Origin: Candidatus Zixiibacteriota bacterium
Lineage (GTDB): Bacteria > Zixibacteria > MSB-5A5 > GN15 > JACZUZ01
Direction of reading: 5' to 3'
NCBI GenBank assembly: GCA_024280775.1
Contig: JAJRPM010000006.1
Location: 1-64,000 of the forward strand
DNA: 64,000 nucleotides
Below are positions 36,269-44,642 of the stretch, one piece after another. The position numbers and the translations under genes were made by a program. Each line of letters opens with the position of its first letter. The stretch's first letter is position 1. The notes beneath the pieces were generated by a model. The model worked only from the letters and a program-made list of their open reading frames with translations. It had not been told where the DNA came from and searched no databases.

Positions 36269-37195
36269 TTAGCGGACTTGCAACAACTCCGCTTCGGGTA
36301 TTGCCGCGGCTTCGATTCCCGGCATGGCTTTTCCCAATCCTCTACTAGTCTCAGCGACTACTTTATAGTCTTTGTACCTTGCAGTAGCCTGAACAATGGC
36401 TCTTGCATAGGCCAATTGAACTTTTCTCTTATCCGCATCTTCCTTTTGATCTTCCCCTGCTTTGAAAATGCCGCTACCAACAAATACAGCTTCGGCGCCG
36501 AGCTCCATGCATAGCGCCGCATCAGCGGGAGTAGCAACTCCACCGGCGGCAAAATTCGGGGTTGGGAGTTTTCCGTTCTTCGCCACCCAGCGCACCAGAT
36601 TCAACGGCGCCGCTAGAGTCTTGGCGGCGGTGAAGAGCTCGTCTTCATCAAGCGTTGTCAGCCAACGGATTTCTCCGTTGATTTTGCGCAAGTGATTCAC
36701 CGCGTGAGAGACATCACCTGTTCCAGCTTCGCCTTTAGTACGAATCATCGCTGCGCCTTCTCCTATACGTCGCAGAGCTTCACTCAAGCTCCGGCAACCA
36801 CAAACAAAGGGAACTTTGTATTTCCACTTGTTTATATGATGCGCTTCATCGGCAGGGGTCAATACTTCGGACTCGTCTATAAAATCAATTTCCAAAGTTT
36901 CCAGAACCCGGGCTTCACTAATATGTCCAATCCGGCATTTGGCCATCACCGGAATACTGACTGTGGCCTTGATATCTTCGATCATTTGCGGATCTGACAT
37001 CCGCGCTACACCGCCGTCACGGCGAATATCCGATGGCACCCGCTCGAGGGCCATCACCGCCTGCGCTCCAGCGTCCTGCGCAATCCGGGCCTCTTCGGCG
37101 TTGGTGACATCCATAATCACCCCGCCTTTTAGCATTTCTGCCAGGCCGATGTGGACGCGGTGCTCTTTTGAATCAAATTGCTCGTCAATATTCAT
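36269..37195 (-). CDS. pdxS: Pyridoxal 5'-phosphate synthase lyase subunit
   Basis: 308 residues, a (beta/alpha)8 barrel. Conserved blocks include [48 protein letters not shown] followed by EARVLE, and [27 protein letters not shown]. It condenses ribulose/ribose 5-phosphate, glyceraldehyde 3-phosphate and ammonia from PdxT into PLP. Forms a 12+12 complex with PdxT. The pdxST pair is separated by family B and A repeats. Confidence 0.97.
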   Translation of the reverse strand: MNIDEQFDSKEHRVHIGLAEMLKGGVIMDVTNAEEARIAQDAGAQAVMALERVPSDIRRDGGVARMSDPQMIEDIKATVSIPVMAKCRIGHISEARVLETLEIDFIDESEVLTPADEAHHINKWKYKVPFVCGCRSLSEALRRIGEGAAMIRTKGEAGTGDVSHAVNHLRKINGEIRWLTTLDEDELFTAAKTLAAPLNLVRWVAKNGKLPTPNFAAGGVATPADAALCMELGAEAVFVGSGIFKAGEDQKEDADKRKVQLAYARAIVQATARYKDYKVVAETSRGLGKAMPGIEAAAIPEAELLQVR

Positions 37196-37282
37196 TTTCT
37201 TTTTTACCCTATAGTATAAATCTTTGTCTATGCTAAATGCGCTTTAGCCAACACTCCGCTTAACGAAGAGCGCATCCAATGA

Positions 37283-37338
37283 TGCCACACAGGAAACGCC
37301 CTGTCCAGTCCGAAAGACAAGTCTTTCGTCCTGTGGCA
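37283..37338. repeat. Compound palindrome between pdxS and the rrf2 gene
   Basis: Outer arms TGCCACACAGG and CCTGTGGCA (37283-37293, 37330-37338) enclose a GAAAGAC-AA-GTCTTTC hairpin (37311-37326). No GTAG foot. Single copy in the window. Confidence 0.6.
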
Positions 37339-37462
37339 GAGAATTCTCTGATGAGCCGTCGCGAACCTTCAAAACTGAATTCGCGCCCGGATTATCTACG
37401 GATTATACTCCCGAAAAAGATTCGGAGTTAAATCTCTGATGGGAGCGCTGAGCGCAAAGAAA

Positions 37463-37885
37463 CTAGGCGCTGGCCGCTACCGGGGCCTGGATATAGCGAT
37501 CCATGGTTTCGCTGGCGAGACTGGATAGATAGGCGTTTTGCTGACGTTTCCAGAAATGGCGCATTTTGCAATCATCATAGACATTACAACAGCCAGCATT
37601 CTCACGGCAACACTGATTGAGCGAAATCGGCCCCTCAACACCCTCGATTACATCGAGAAAAGATATTTCCTTGGCGGGACGGGCTAGTTGATAGCCGCCA
37701 TGAATACCCTGATATGACCGGAGAATTTTTACTCTGGTTAACTGCTTAAGAATCTTTGCCAAAAACTCCCTGGGGGCGCTTTGCTCTTTGGCTATTTGAC
37801 CGATGGAGGCCAATTCTCCCTCCGGTAGCTGTGTAATGTGGAACACAGCGCGAAGCGCGTAGTCAGCTTTTTTGGTTAATTTCAT
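37463..37885 (-). CDS. Rrf2-family transcriptional regulator with likely Fe-S ligands
   Basis: 140 residues from ATG 37885, chosen because AGGGGAG lies 6-7 nt upstream; an earlier in-frame start lacks a site. The winged-helix part (KADYALRAVFHITQLP, then ASIGQIAKEQSAPREFLAKIL and GGYQLARPA) is classic Rrf2/IscR. A Cys-rich segment, CCRENAGCCNVYDDC (about 92-106), exceeds the three-cysteine cluster of IscR. It faces the Fe-S carrier gene across a shared promoter region with inverted repeats, so it may sense Fe-S status. Ligand unproven. Confidence 0.9.
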   Translation of the reverse strand: MKLTKKADYALRAVFHITQLPEGELASIGQIAKEQSAPREFLAKILKQLTRVKILRSYQGIHGGYQLARPAKEISFLDVIEGVEGPISLNQCCRENAGCCNVYDDCKMRHFWKRQQNAYLSSLASETMDRYIQAPVAASA

Positions 37886-37978
37886 TTTCTGCTCCCCTTT
37901 CAAACGAATCAATTAAATTTACAGACCTGCAACAGTAAAATGGCTATATTTCAATTGCAAAACTGCAACTCCGAAACA

Positions 37979-37994
37979 TAGACGAAACTGTCTA
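37979..37994. promoter_or_regulatory. Inverted repeat TAGAC-N6-GTCTA upstream of the rrf2 gene
   Basis: TAGACGAAACTGTCTA is a perfect palindrome with 5-bp arms. It resembles the GAGAC...GTCTC repeats near the divergent Fe-S carrier gene and may be an operator half of the same regulator. Confidence 0.5.
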
Positions 37995-38108
37995 CAATAG
38001 TATAGCTAGAGATTGCTACATTGGCAAGTAGGTAATTACCTGTGCATTGAACTAAACCAGATTAGTGTGGTTTAAGGAAATAGTGGATGGAGATTGTATT
38101 TTCTATCC

Positions 38109-38136
38109 TTGACGACCGATAATAAAGTAGTATTAT
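38109..38136 (+). promoter_or_regulatory. Putative promoter of the Fe-S carrier gene
   Basis: TTGACG (38109-38114), 16-nt spacer, TATTAT (38131-38136). Transcription would start near 38143, at the first GAGAC repeat. Confidence 0.65.
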
Positions 38137-38142
38137 GATTTA

Positions 38143-38177
38143 GAGACCGCAATAGTCTCCATTGAGACATAAGTCTC
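38143..38177. promoter_or_regulatory. Two GAGAC/GTCTC inverted repeats (candidate operators)
   Basis: GAGAC-N7-GTCTC at 38143-38159 and GAGAC-N4-GTCTC at 38164-38177 lie at and just after the predicted transcription start. The divergent Rrf2 regulator is the obvious candidate to bind them. Confidence 0.55.
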
Positions 38178-38217
38178 TAACCTACCAGCATTAACGTATT
38201 AAGAGGTAATGATTTAT

Positions 38218-38592
38218 ATGACCACAACTAACACAGACAAGCAACCGGCTACTTCCCAGTCGGATACTCTGCTGGCTATAACTCCTCCAGCGGTTAAGGA
38301 AATCAAACGATTGATTGCCGAAGAGGGCGATAATGCGCTTTACCTTCGCCTTGGAGTTGAAGCCGGAGGATGTAGCGGGCTTTCCTACGCTATGGGCTTT
38401 GATACCAAGAAAACTGACACTGATCGGGTTTTTGAATTTGATGGTGTCCAGACTTTGGTTGACGCCAAGGCTTTGCTTTATATGGCCGGCACGACCCTCG
38501 ATTATAGCGGCGGTATGATGGGCGGCGGTTTTAAGTTCATCAATCCTAAGGCCCAACGTAGTTGCGGATGTGGCTCCAGCTTTAGCGTTTAA
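38218..38592 (+). CDS. A-type iron-sulfur carrier (IscA/ErpA/HesB family)
   Basis: 124 residues. I chose ATG 38218, about 11 nt after AGAGG, over ATG 38209, which is too close to it. Family motifs: ITPPAVKEIKRLI, LRLGVEAGGCSGLSYAMGF with the first Cys, and RSCGCGSSFSV with the C-terminal CxC. It binds and delivers Fe-S clusters to apo-proteins. Regulated most likely by the divergent Rrf2 protein. It could be named erpA or iscA; the sequence does not decide. Confidence 0.93.
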   Translation: MTTTNTDKQPATSQSDTLLAITPPAVKEIKRLIAEEGDNALYLRLGVEAGGCSGLSYAMGFDTKKTDTDRVFEFDGVQTLVDAKALLYMAGTTLDYSGGMMGGGFKFINPKAQRSCGCGSSFSV

Positions 38593-38609
38593 GCGGAATC
38601 CTACTTACT

Positions 38610-38879
38610 TTGGAAATTGTTGATATTAAGTCGTTTGTCGATGGGGGTATGCTCATCGAGAGCGAGTTTGTGGCGCGTATCGAAAGCCACGATTGGAGCC
38701 AATATCGGGACAAGATGGTTCTGATTCGGGGCTGTAGTGATATAATTATTCCTACCTGGGCCTATATGTCGGTGACTGCCCGGCTCTCGGCCTTTGCGAA
38801 GGTAATCCGCTATGGAAACGAGCATTCTAACCTCGTTGTATACCGTCGGCCCAAAGTAGAATCCCCGAAATCAACCTAG
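38610..38879 (+). CDS. Small DUF2480-like protein
   Basis: 89 residues from TTG 38610, 17 nt after the carrier gene; no strong ribosome site. The segment ESHDWSQYRDKMVLIRGCSD and the following IPTWAYMSVTARLSAFAK resemble one repeat of DUF2480 proteins known beside SUF genes in Bacteroidetes, which are about twice this length. So it may be a half-size member. One Cys is present. Function unknown; the Fe-S setting is suggestive. The family call is by eye. Confidence 0.6.
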   Translation: MEIVDIKSFVDGGMLIESEFVARIESHDWSQYRDKMVLIRGCSDIIIPTWAYMSVTARLSAFAKVIRYGNEHSNLVVYRRPKVESPKST

Positions 38880-39099
38880 CCGTTCTAAGCTTTATCAAAT
38901 AGCTCTAGAATATTTTCCAAGTGGAATCACAAAACAAGCGCTTTACAGAATACGGTATCAAGCGCTATATATGCCGCTGATTATATGGGTGGCTGGATCC
39001 CATCCATTGGTCATTGGTCAAAATGGGCGGCGTCGATGAATTATTCTCTGGAACATCATCGGCCGGAAAACTACACAGACAAAACGGAATTACTTGTAT

Positions 39100-39423
39100 A
39101 TGCCAAAAGTGCGATTTGAACCAAGCGGAGTTGAAGTAGACACAGAAGCGGGAACATCAATCCTTGATGCGGCTCTTGATGCAGATGTTGAACTTGACCA
39201 CAACTGCGGCGGCAATTGCGCCTGCTCTACTTGCCATGTGATAATCGATTCCGGCATTGAGGGAATCAACCCGATAACTGATGATGAGCAAGACATGCTC
39301 GATGAGGCAATCGGCCTGACACCAAACTCACGTTTGGCTTGCCAGTGTAACCTAACTAGTGACGTGACAGTTACGATTCCTGATACTTCATCGCAGTTCG
39401 CTGACTTCGACGACTTTGATTAA
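39100..39423 (+). CDS. [2Fe-2S] ferredoxin, adrenodoxin/Isc type
   Basis: 107 residues. The cluster ligands appear in the plant/adrenodoxin-like order: NCGGNCACSTCHV (three cysteines of C-x5-C-x2-C type) and later LACQCN. The C-terminus is acidic (FADFDDFD). It carries electrons, probably for Fe-S assembly or a monooxygenase/reductase. It lies 220 bp after the DUF2480-like gene in the same orientation. ATG 39100 is preferred to an upstream TTG. Confidence 0.92.
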   Translation: MPKVRFEPSGVEVDTEAGTSILDAALDADVELDHNCGGNCACSTCHVIIDSGIEGINPITDDEQDMLDEAIGLTPNSRLACQCNLTSDVTVTIPDTSSQFADFDDFD

Positions 39424-39435
39424 GTTAGGCGCTGT

Positions 39436-40581
39436 CTAAAACTTATCAAAGCGCTGGACTTCTATGTCACGCTTTGCTAGCTCAGCCATGAAAATATCAG
39501 GATCAATAGCTATCTCCTGAGGGACTACGCCGCGCTTTTCTACACGACCGGAGGCCGCCATCCAGGCGATTATTGCAATAGGAAATGCAGTGGTGCGCAT
39601 CATAGCTGTCAATCCGGTTTTCTCATCCTGCTTATCGACAATCTGAAGACGCAATTGCTTTTGTTTGCCGTTTTGCTTCCCGGAAAAATCCACCCTTACT
39701 AAAGTTAAATCCGGCTCACCAAAACTGAGATTCTTATCCAAAACTTCACGTAATACCGAACGCGGCTGGACTGTTGCACCATCGACACTAACCGGCTCAC
39801 GCGAGGCCAAGCCAATCTCCAACATCGGACGAAACAAATCGCAGTGCCCGGGATAGCGAATAGTCTTGTAATCCAGAAAATCTACTACACCGGCGTAGGT
39901 TTTGGGTAAAGTCGATGTGCCACCGGAGGTGTAGAAGGCTTCCAGCTTGCCGATTTCAGCGAACTCCAACGCCTCGACACCACTCATCGGGTCTACGGTT
40001 TTCTCTTTGCCGCCATCAAGGATGACTACCGGCTCCCAGTATTCATTTATTAGTCCCTCGGCGGAGAACACCATTTGATAATTCAATGGCGGACGCGGGT
40101 TTTGTGGTAATCCGCCGACACGGATTTTCAATGAATCGACCTGGTCAAACTCTCGAATTCCCGCGGCGGCCAGAATCGAAACCATGCCGGGAGCCAAACC
40201 ACAATCAGGAACCACTACCACATCAGCGGCTTTGGCCTTTTCGTCGCGTTTGAACTGCTCGGCGACGGTGTCATTGTTGCCGCCAAGGTCGAAAAAGTGA
40301 GCTCCGGCGGCTATGGCGAGGTCGGTTAATTCCGGGTTGTATTTGTAGGTTACCGCTGAAATTACAGCAGAGGCTCCTTCGAAGGGGTTCGCTGAAGAAT
40401 CCACTTTGGAGACATCAAGAAACTTTCCGGTGGTTTTCCTGGCTCCAAATTCTTCGGCTACTTTTTCGGCAGTTTCTTTGTCAATATCGAAAACAACTAT
40501 TTGGGTAACTCCTTGAGCTCTGGCTAGATCGTAAACTGCCGCTCGTCCCATCAATCCTGCGCCTACAACTGCTATTTTCAT
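39436..40581 (-). CDS. Saccharopine dehydrogenase-family oxidoreductase
   Basis: 381 residues. An N-terminal Rossmann motif VVGAGLMGRAAVYDLA (about 4-19), then IVVFDID for NAD(P), and the family blocks GAHFFDLGGNNDTV and VVVPDCGLAPGMVSI. This group includes saccharopine and lysine 6-dehydrogenases and carboxynorspermidine-type enzymes; the substrate cannot be told from the sequence. Convergent with the ferredoxin gene (12 nt between stops). Confidence 0.88.
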   Translation of the reverse strand: MKIAVVGAGLMGRAAVYDLARAQGVTQIVVFDIDKETAEKVAEEFGARKTTGKFLDVSKVDSSANPFEGASAVISAVTYKYNPELTDLAIAAGAHFFDLGGNNDTVAEQFKRDEKAKAADVVVVPDCGLAPGMVSILAAAGIREFDQVDSLKIRVGGLPQNPRPPLNYQMVFSAEGLINEYWEPVVILDGGKEKTVDPMSGVEALEFAEIGKLEAFYTSGGTSTLPKTYAGVVDFLDYKTIRYPGHCDLFRPMLEIGLASREPVSVDGATVQPRSVLREVLDKNLSFGEPDLTLVRVDFSGKQNGKQKQLRLQIVDKQDEKTGLTAMMRTTAFPIAIIAWMAASGRVEKRGVVPQEIAIDPDIFMAELAKRDIEVQRFDKF

Positions 40582-40786
40582 CTCTTAACCTTGTCTTTCT
40601 TCTGTAAATTCCGAATTGAAACATCGACTATCGCTTAGGTAGCGAAGGAATCTGCCGATGACAATAGTACAAGGGAGTTCGACAAATATCAAACTCTCCT
40701 TGACACCTCGGGATACGCCCGTAACAAAGCGTTTTCCGGGAAAATCATAGGATCGAAAAAACCGAACATCGCGGAGCCTTTCTCTC

Positions 40787-41167
40787 ATGAGTAACGATAC
40801 TACGGCCAAAGCCAGTTCTTCCTCAACTACTGGCGCATCCACAGCCAAAGCTGCGGATAAAGCTGAGGACAAAGAGAAACAGTCTCTTGTCCCGTTGAAT
40901 TCACCTGAAGGACAGGCTTGCTTAAAGGAGTTTTTCAGCGCGCAGTTTGAATTGAACCACGACCTCAACAATCCCCTGGCCGGTGTTGTTGGTTATCTTG
41001 AATTGGCGCTGACAGATTCAGAGACTATTCCAGCTCGTCCGCTTGAACTATTGAAGAATGTGCAGAAATGCGCTGACCGAATGGACCAATTGATTCAAGA
41101 ATATGTCAAATCCAAACGTCGCTTACAAACTACAGTTGACCTTAGCGACGTAGTTGATGAAGGTTAA
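40787..41167 (+). CDS. Orphan DHp (HisKA-like) protein without kinase ATPase domain
   Basis: 126 residues. A 40-residue Ala/Ser/Lys-rich, low-complexity N-terminus precedes FFSAQFELNHDLNNPLAGVVGYLELAL (shown in part), whose H58-D-L-N-N-P-L matches the H-box of HisKA domains. A second helix follows (ELLKNVQKCADRMDQLIQEYV). There is no N, G1 or G2 box, so it cannot autophosphorylate. It could act as a phosphotransfer or phosphatase partner or be a truncated kinase. No two-component gene is nearby. Convergent with the RidA gene. Confidence 0.75.
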   Translation: MSNDTTAKASSSSTTGASTAKAADKAEDKEKQSLVPLNSPEGQACLKEFFSAQFELNHDLNNPLAGVVGYLELALTDSETIPARPLELLKNVQKCADRMDQLIQEYVKSKRRLQTTVDLSDVVDEG

Positions 41168-41174
41168 CTGACAG

Positions 41175-41567
41175 TTAAGCGTCACTAAGCATAGCGTCAA
41201 CTTCGATTTCAACTAACGCTTCGGCGTCAATCAAATTACTAACTTCGACAAGTGTAGTGGCAGGTTTGATATCTGCAAAGACTTCCCCATGCGCTTTGGC
41301 CACTTCCTGCCATCGGCTTATGTCAGTCACAAACATTCGGGTGCGTACGACATCTTTGACTTCAGCGCCGGCTTCAACTAGAGCCTGCGTAATAATTTCC
41401 AATGAGCGTTTAGCCTGAGCGTACATATCACCCTTGGCAATCACTGCGCCATCGGGGCCAAGTCCGATAGTTCCGGTGACGAATACGAAATTGCCGGAAC
41501 GCACAGCTCGTGAGTAGCCAACGATTTCCTCCCAGGGGGCGCCGCTTGAGATGTTAATGCGTTTCAT
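41175..41567 (-). CDS. ridA: RidA/YjgF-family protein
   Basis: 130 residues, single-domain. It has the RidA fold motifs: YSRAVRSGNFVFVTGT, QAKRSLEIITQALVEAGA and VRTRMFVTDIS, where the Arg of RTRMFV is the catalytic/imine-binding arginine, and LVEIEVDAM at the C-terminus. It hydrolyses reactive enamine/imine intermediates made by PLP enzymes. Single gene in the cytoplasm. Some family members have other roles; the exact activity is inferred. Confidence 0.88.
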   Translation of the reverse strand: MKRINISSGAPWEEIVGYSRAVRSGNFVFVTGTIGLGPDGAVIAKGDMYAQAKRSLEIITQALVEAGAEVKDVVRTRMFVTDISRWQEVAKAHGEVFADIKPATTLVEVSNLIDAEALVEIEVDAMLSDA

Positions 41568-41635
41568 TGTTTTCTCCTTTGAGTTGATGCTAGCGTGTAG
41601 TTTTACTTTGATTCGGTACAGTGTGGTTTGCTAAG

Positions 41636-41721
41636 AAGATTCTTCGCGTTGCTCAGAATGACAATATCCTAGCTATCGCAGAATCTTCGATAGTGTCATT
41701 CTGAGCGTAGTGAAGAATCTT
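41636..41721. repeat. CTGAGC-type palindromic repeat, left copy at the GIY-YIG gene
   Basis: 86 bp. Arms AAGATTCTTCG...GCTCAGAATGACA and TGTCATTCTGAGC...GAAGAATCTT face each other around a 30-bp centre. A flanking CAGTGTGGTTTGCTAAG (41619-41635) is repeated in the same orientation at 42049-42065, but the centre is inverted relative to the other copy. Confidence 0.92.
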
Positions 41722-41751
41722 GTTTGATTTGGCAGCTCATATCGAACTTGA

Positions 41752-42041
41752 CTATTCTGTAAACCAACCCTCACTTAGGTCCAGCCAACCGGCATTATTC
41801 TCTTCAATCAGAGCTATCTTTTTTGCCCTTGTCCATCCTCTTATCTGCTTTTCACGTGCAATGGCTGAATGTATATCATTGTAGACTCGAAGAACACAAG
41901 CTGACCGATTTTGTATCTTGAAGTGAATCCGGAAGTGATCTTGTTTTTGTGTTCGTATACACGGCGTTGCAGGTCGTTTGTGACACCAGTGTATAGTGTC
42001 CGCGAGTGGTTGGTCATGATGTATACGAAGTAGTTCTTCAT
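41752..42041 (-). pseudogene. GIY-YIG nuclease gene with a one-base frameshift
   Basis: The start at 42041 reads MKNYFVYIMTNHSRTLYTGV and HKNKITSGFTSRYKIGQLVF, a GIY-YIG domain (YVYIM...LYTGVTNDL...R...H). The frame ends early after 66 codons, but the rest of the domain continues in another frame: YNDIHSAIAREKQIRGWTR then KKIALIEENNAGWLDLSE, with TAG at 41752-41754. Restoring one base near 41883-41886 would give a normal ~96-residue protein. Real mutation or sequencing error. Single-domain GIY-YIG proteins of this type are small, of unknown role. Sits 7 bp from one repeat copy and ~30 bp from the other. Confidence 0.88.
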
Positions 42042-42065
42042 TTCGTTGCAGTGTGATTTGCTAAT

Positions 42066-42151
42066 AAGATTCTTCGTTACGCTCAGAATGACACTATCGA
42101 AGATTCTGCGATAGCTAAGATAATGTCATTCTGAGTGTAGCGAAGAATCTT
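42066..42151. repeat. CTGAGC-type palindromic repeat, right copy at the GIY-YIG gene
   Basis: 86 bp, same arms as the left copy. The 30-bp centre matches the reverse complement of the left centre at 28 of 30 positions. Confidence 0.92.
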
Positions 42152-42197
42152 ATTTATTCAGGCAGTCCACGTCGGACTTATGAACGACATGTGCGCT

Positions 42198-44534
42198 CTA
42201 CAACAATTGCAGGCGCTTGCGGATGAACCATTCGAGGGACAGCGCTATGATGAAGGCCGCCAGGAAGCGCCAATCGCCGCGCAGGGGGATTTCTACTTCT
42301 TCGGAGACATTAATCAGAGCTCCAGATAGGGACTGCTCAATGGACTCCAGGTGGGAAATATGGGCATACTTCCCGCCGGTTTTTTGGGCTATTGCTTGCA
42401 GGGCGCCGAAATCCGGGGTGGTTTCTCTTTGCTCAAGGGAGTATTGTGTCACTTGAATCCTGCCAGTGTCAGTCTTGATTTGTTCGCCATCGACAAAAGA
42501 GCGCCCTTCAAAGCGATATGTCCCGGGAGTCAATCCCTCAAACTCGGCGCGATACACTCCCTCACCTGTGCTCTGCAATGTTGCAACAATTGTATCAGGA
42601 GCGCCCTGTCGATATAAAAAGACATCGCCGCTGTAGCCATCAAGCGCTCGATAACTTTGATCGAATGCCGTGCCGGAAAACACGGCAATCTCACCACGCG
42701 AATAGATTGAGCGCTCCGGCTCAATTTTCACTGGAGAAATATCTTATGTCACCGACAGCCAGTTCACCGCACCATTTACAAACTCACTGAAGTGACGTGT
42801 GGTTAACTCGGTTTCAACAGATTGAAACGCCATGCGCCAGAGTGGCGAGCCGTTTAGTTCCAGTATCTTTCCTGCGCCACGCTTTTGGGCGACCAGCAAA
42901 GCGACCGGCTTAGTGTTGCTGGAATCAGTAAGCAGAGCAGGAGCGCTTGAGACTCCCGGCGCTTTGGCTTGTATTTGGTATTCGCTTTCGGCCAGGACTA
43001 GCGCCTCACCAGAGTCGGAATTGATTTCGGTAAATGGCGCGACAGTGACAAATGGCGGGAAACTTCGCCAGACTTCGCGGACATTTTCATCCTGTCCGGA
43101 GATTCTTAGCGCTGGATGCAAGACATTTTCTCCGCGCAGGGAGATTGTGGTTGGGCGACGGAGAACACTTCGATATCCCGAAGCAATGCGCATTGGCAGA
43201 AGGCTATTGAGCGATACTGTTCCGGCGGCCTCACTGGCGCCTTGATTTCTGCCAAGCAACCGCTCTCCGGCGGCCACAAATAGCCCGCCACCATGTGAGC
43301 TGACAAATGACTGCAGCAATCGGTAGCGGTTGTCACGACGAATCGCCGAGGGATTCAACAGAATCACTACATCAAATTGATTCAACGCGCTCTGAGTAGT
43401 CGGAAATTTGGTGTCGATATAATCGCCCGATGCTTTCTCTATTATATTGGTAACCTCTACTCGCTCATTTTTCTTGAGCGCTTCCTTGATAAACTTGAAA
43501 TCCCAACTCAAGTTTTCACTAACTAAGGCGACTTTCAGGCGACTCTTTAGGACTTTTATGGCAAATACTCTGGAGTTATTTTCTGTGCGGCGTTCGGAAG
43601 TGGCGCTTGTGATTTTTGTAGCTAGAAATGCCGCTCCAGGTTTTGTCGGAGTGAACTTCAGCTCTATCTCAGCGGCCAACTCGCCTCGGCCTAGTTTTAT
43701 TCTTTGAGTAGCGCTTGGAGCGCCGGAGGAGTTGTCACTGTCAGGATTAACTTCTCGCAATTCAACTTGTGCCTCAATTGCGTTTTCACCAACACCGCGC
43801 CAACGCAAAGAAACCTTTATGGGAGTCTCAGCTCCGACATAGGCAACGGGATTGTAAGTAATATCTGCGATTTCGATATCGAAATCATCCGAGCGCTCGC
43901 CAACTCCGATAGTGTAAATGGGTGTTTGCATGGGCGCCGGTAACTCCTCAACAACCTGCAGAGGCTCGCGACCGATATTGTTAATTCCATCAGAGATTAC
44001 CATCCATATATCAGCCGGATTCTCAACGTTTTGCCGCGCCAATTCTGATAGCGCCTCGCCAATTGCAGTGCCGCCCACAGCGCTGGCGGAATTGCCCCCT
44101 GCATTTTCGGTATTAGGCGCCTCGCGAGTTGTCATCAGAGTATCTGAGAAATAGCGATACTCCAGGTCGTAATTCTCTGAGAGCCGGGCAAGCGGATTAT
44201 TGCCGGCGGTGAATACACTATCTACACTCGCAAGACGTGATACGCCGTCACTGGATTGACGCATCGAACCTGAGACATCCAGAGCGATAGTCATTCGCTG
44301 GCGACGTTCGCCGCTGAGGTTGTATGAAATTACCGGCTCCAGCAAAGTCAGGAACAGGGCAATCAAGGCAATTATGCGTAAGCCTAGTAGTGGGTATTTG
44401 ACTCTGGCCGGGAGAGGCGGATTTGTGCGCCTGTAATGATAGACCGAGAGCGCCAGCAGGATTATCAATGCGCTCCAGCCCAAAAGGGGTGAATTGCTTA
44501 GGAATTGTAGTGAGAAATCGGAGATGTCACTCAT
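42198..44534 (-). pseudogene. vWA-domain membrane protein gene interrupted by an in-frame TAA
   Basis: One continuous reading frame of about 778 codons is broken once, at TAA 42744-42746. The upstream part (44534-42744, 596 aa) has two N-terminal helices, a von Willebrand A domain with MIDAS-like DVSGSMRQSS (DxSxS), and a glutamine amidotransferase-like Ig/Rossmann region (FDVVILLNPSAIRR, SHGGGLFVAAGE). The downstream part (42731-42198, 177 aa) is an Ig-like module (RSIYSRGEIAVFSGTAF) and a C-terminal helix (FLAAFIIALSLEWFI). Only four codons separate the stop from a GTG without a ribosome site. A nonsense mutation (for example GAA or CAA to TAA) or an error is likeliest; two coupled proteins are possible. 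Confidence 0.75.
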
Positions 44535-44642
44535 GGTGTCTTATACGGTGAGTTCATCGGAATAGCGCCAGAAACAGGCCGGGAAAAACAGAAAAATTGA
44601 ACAGATGAAGATGAAACTGCGAAAAACCGGATGATTGGATTC

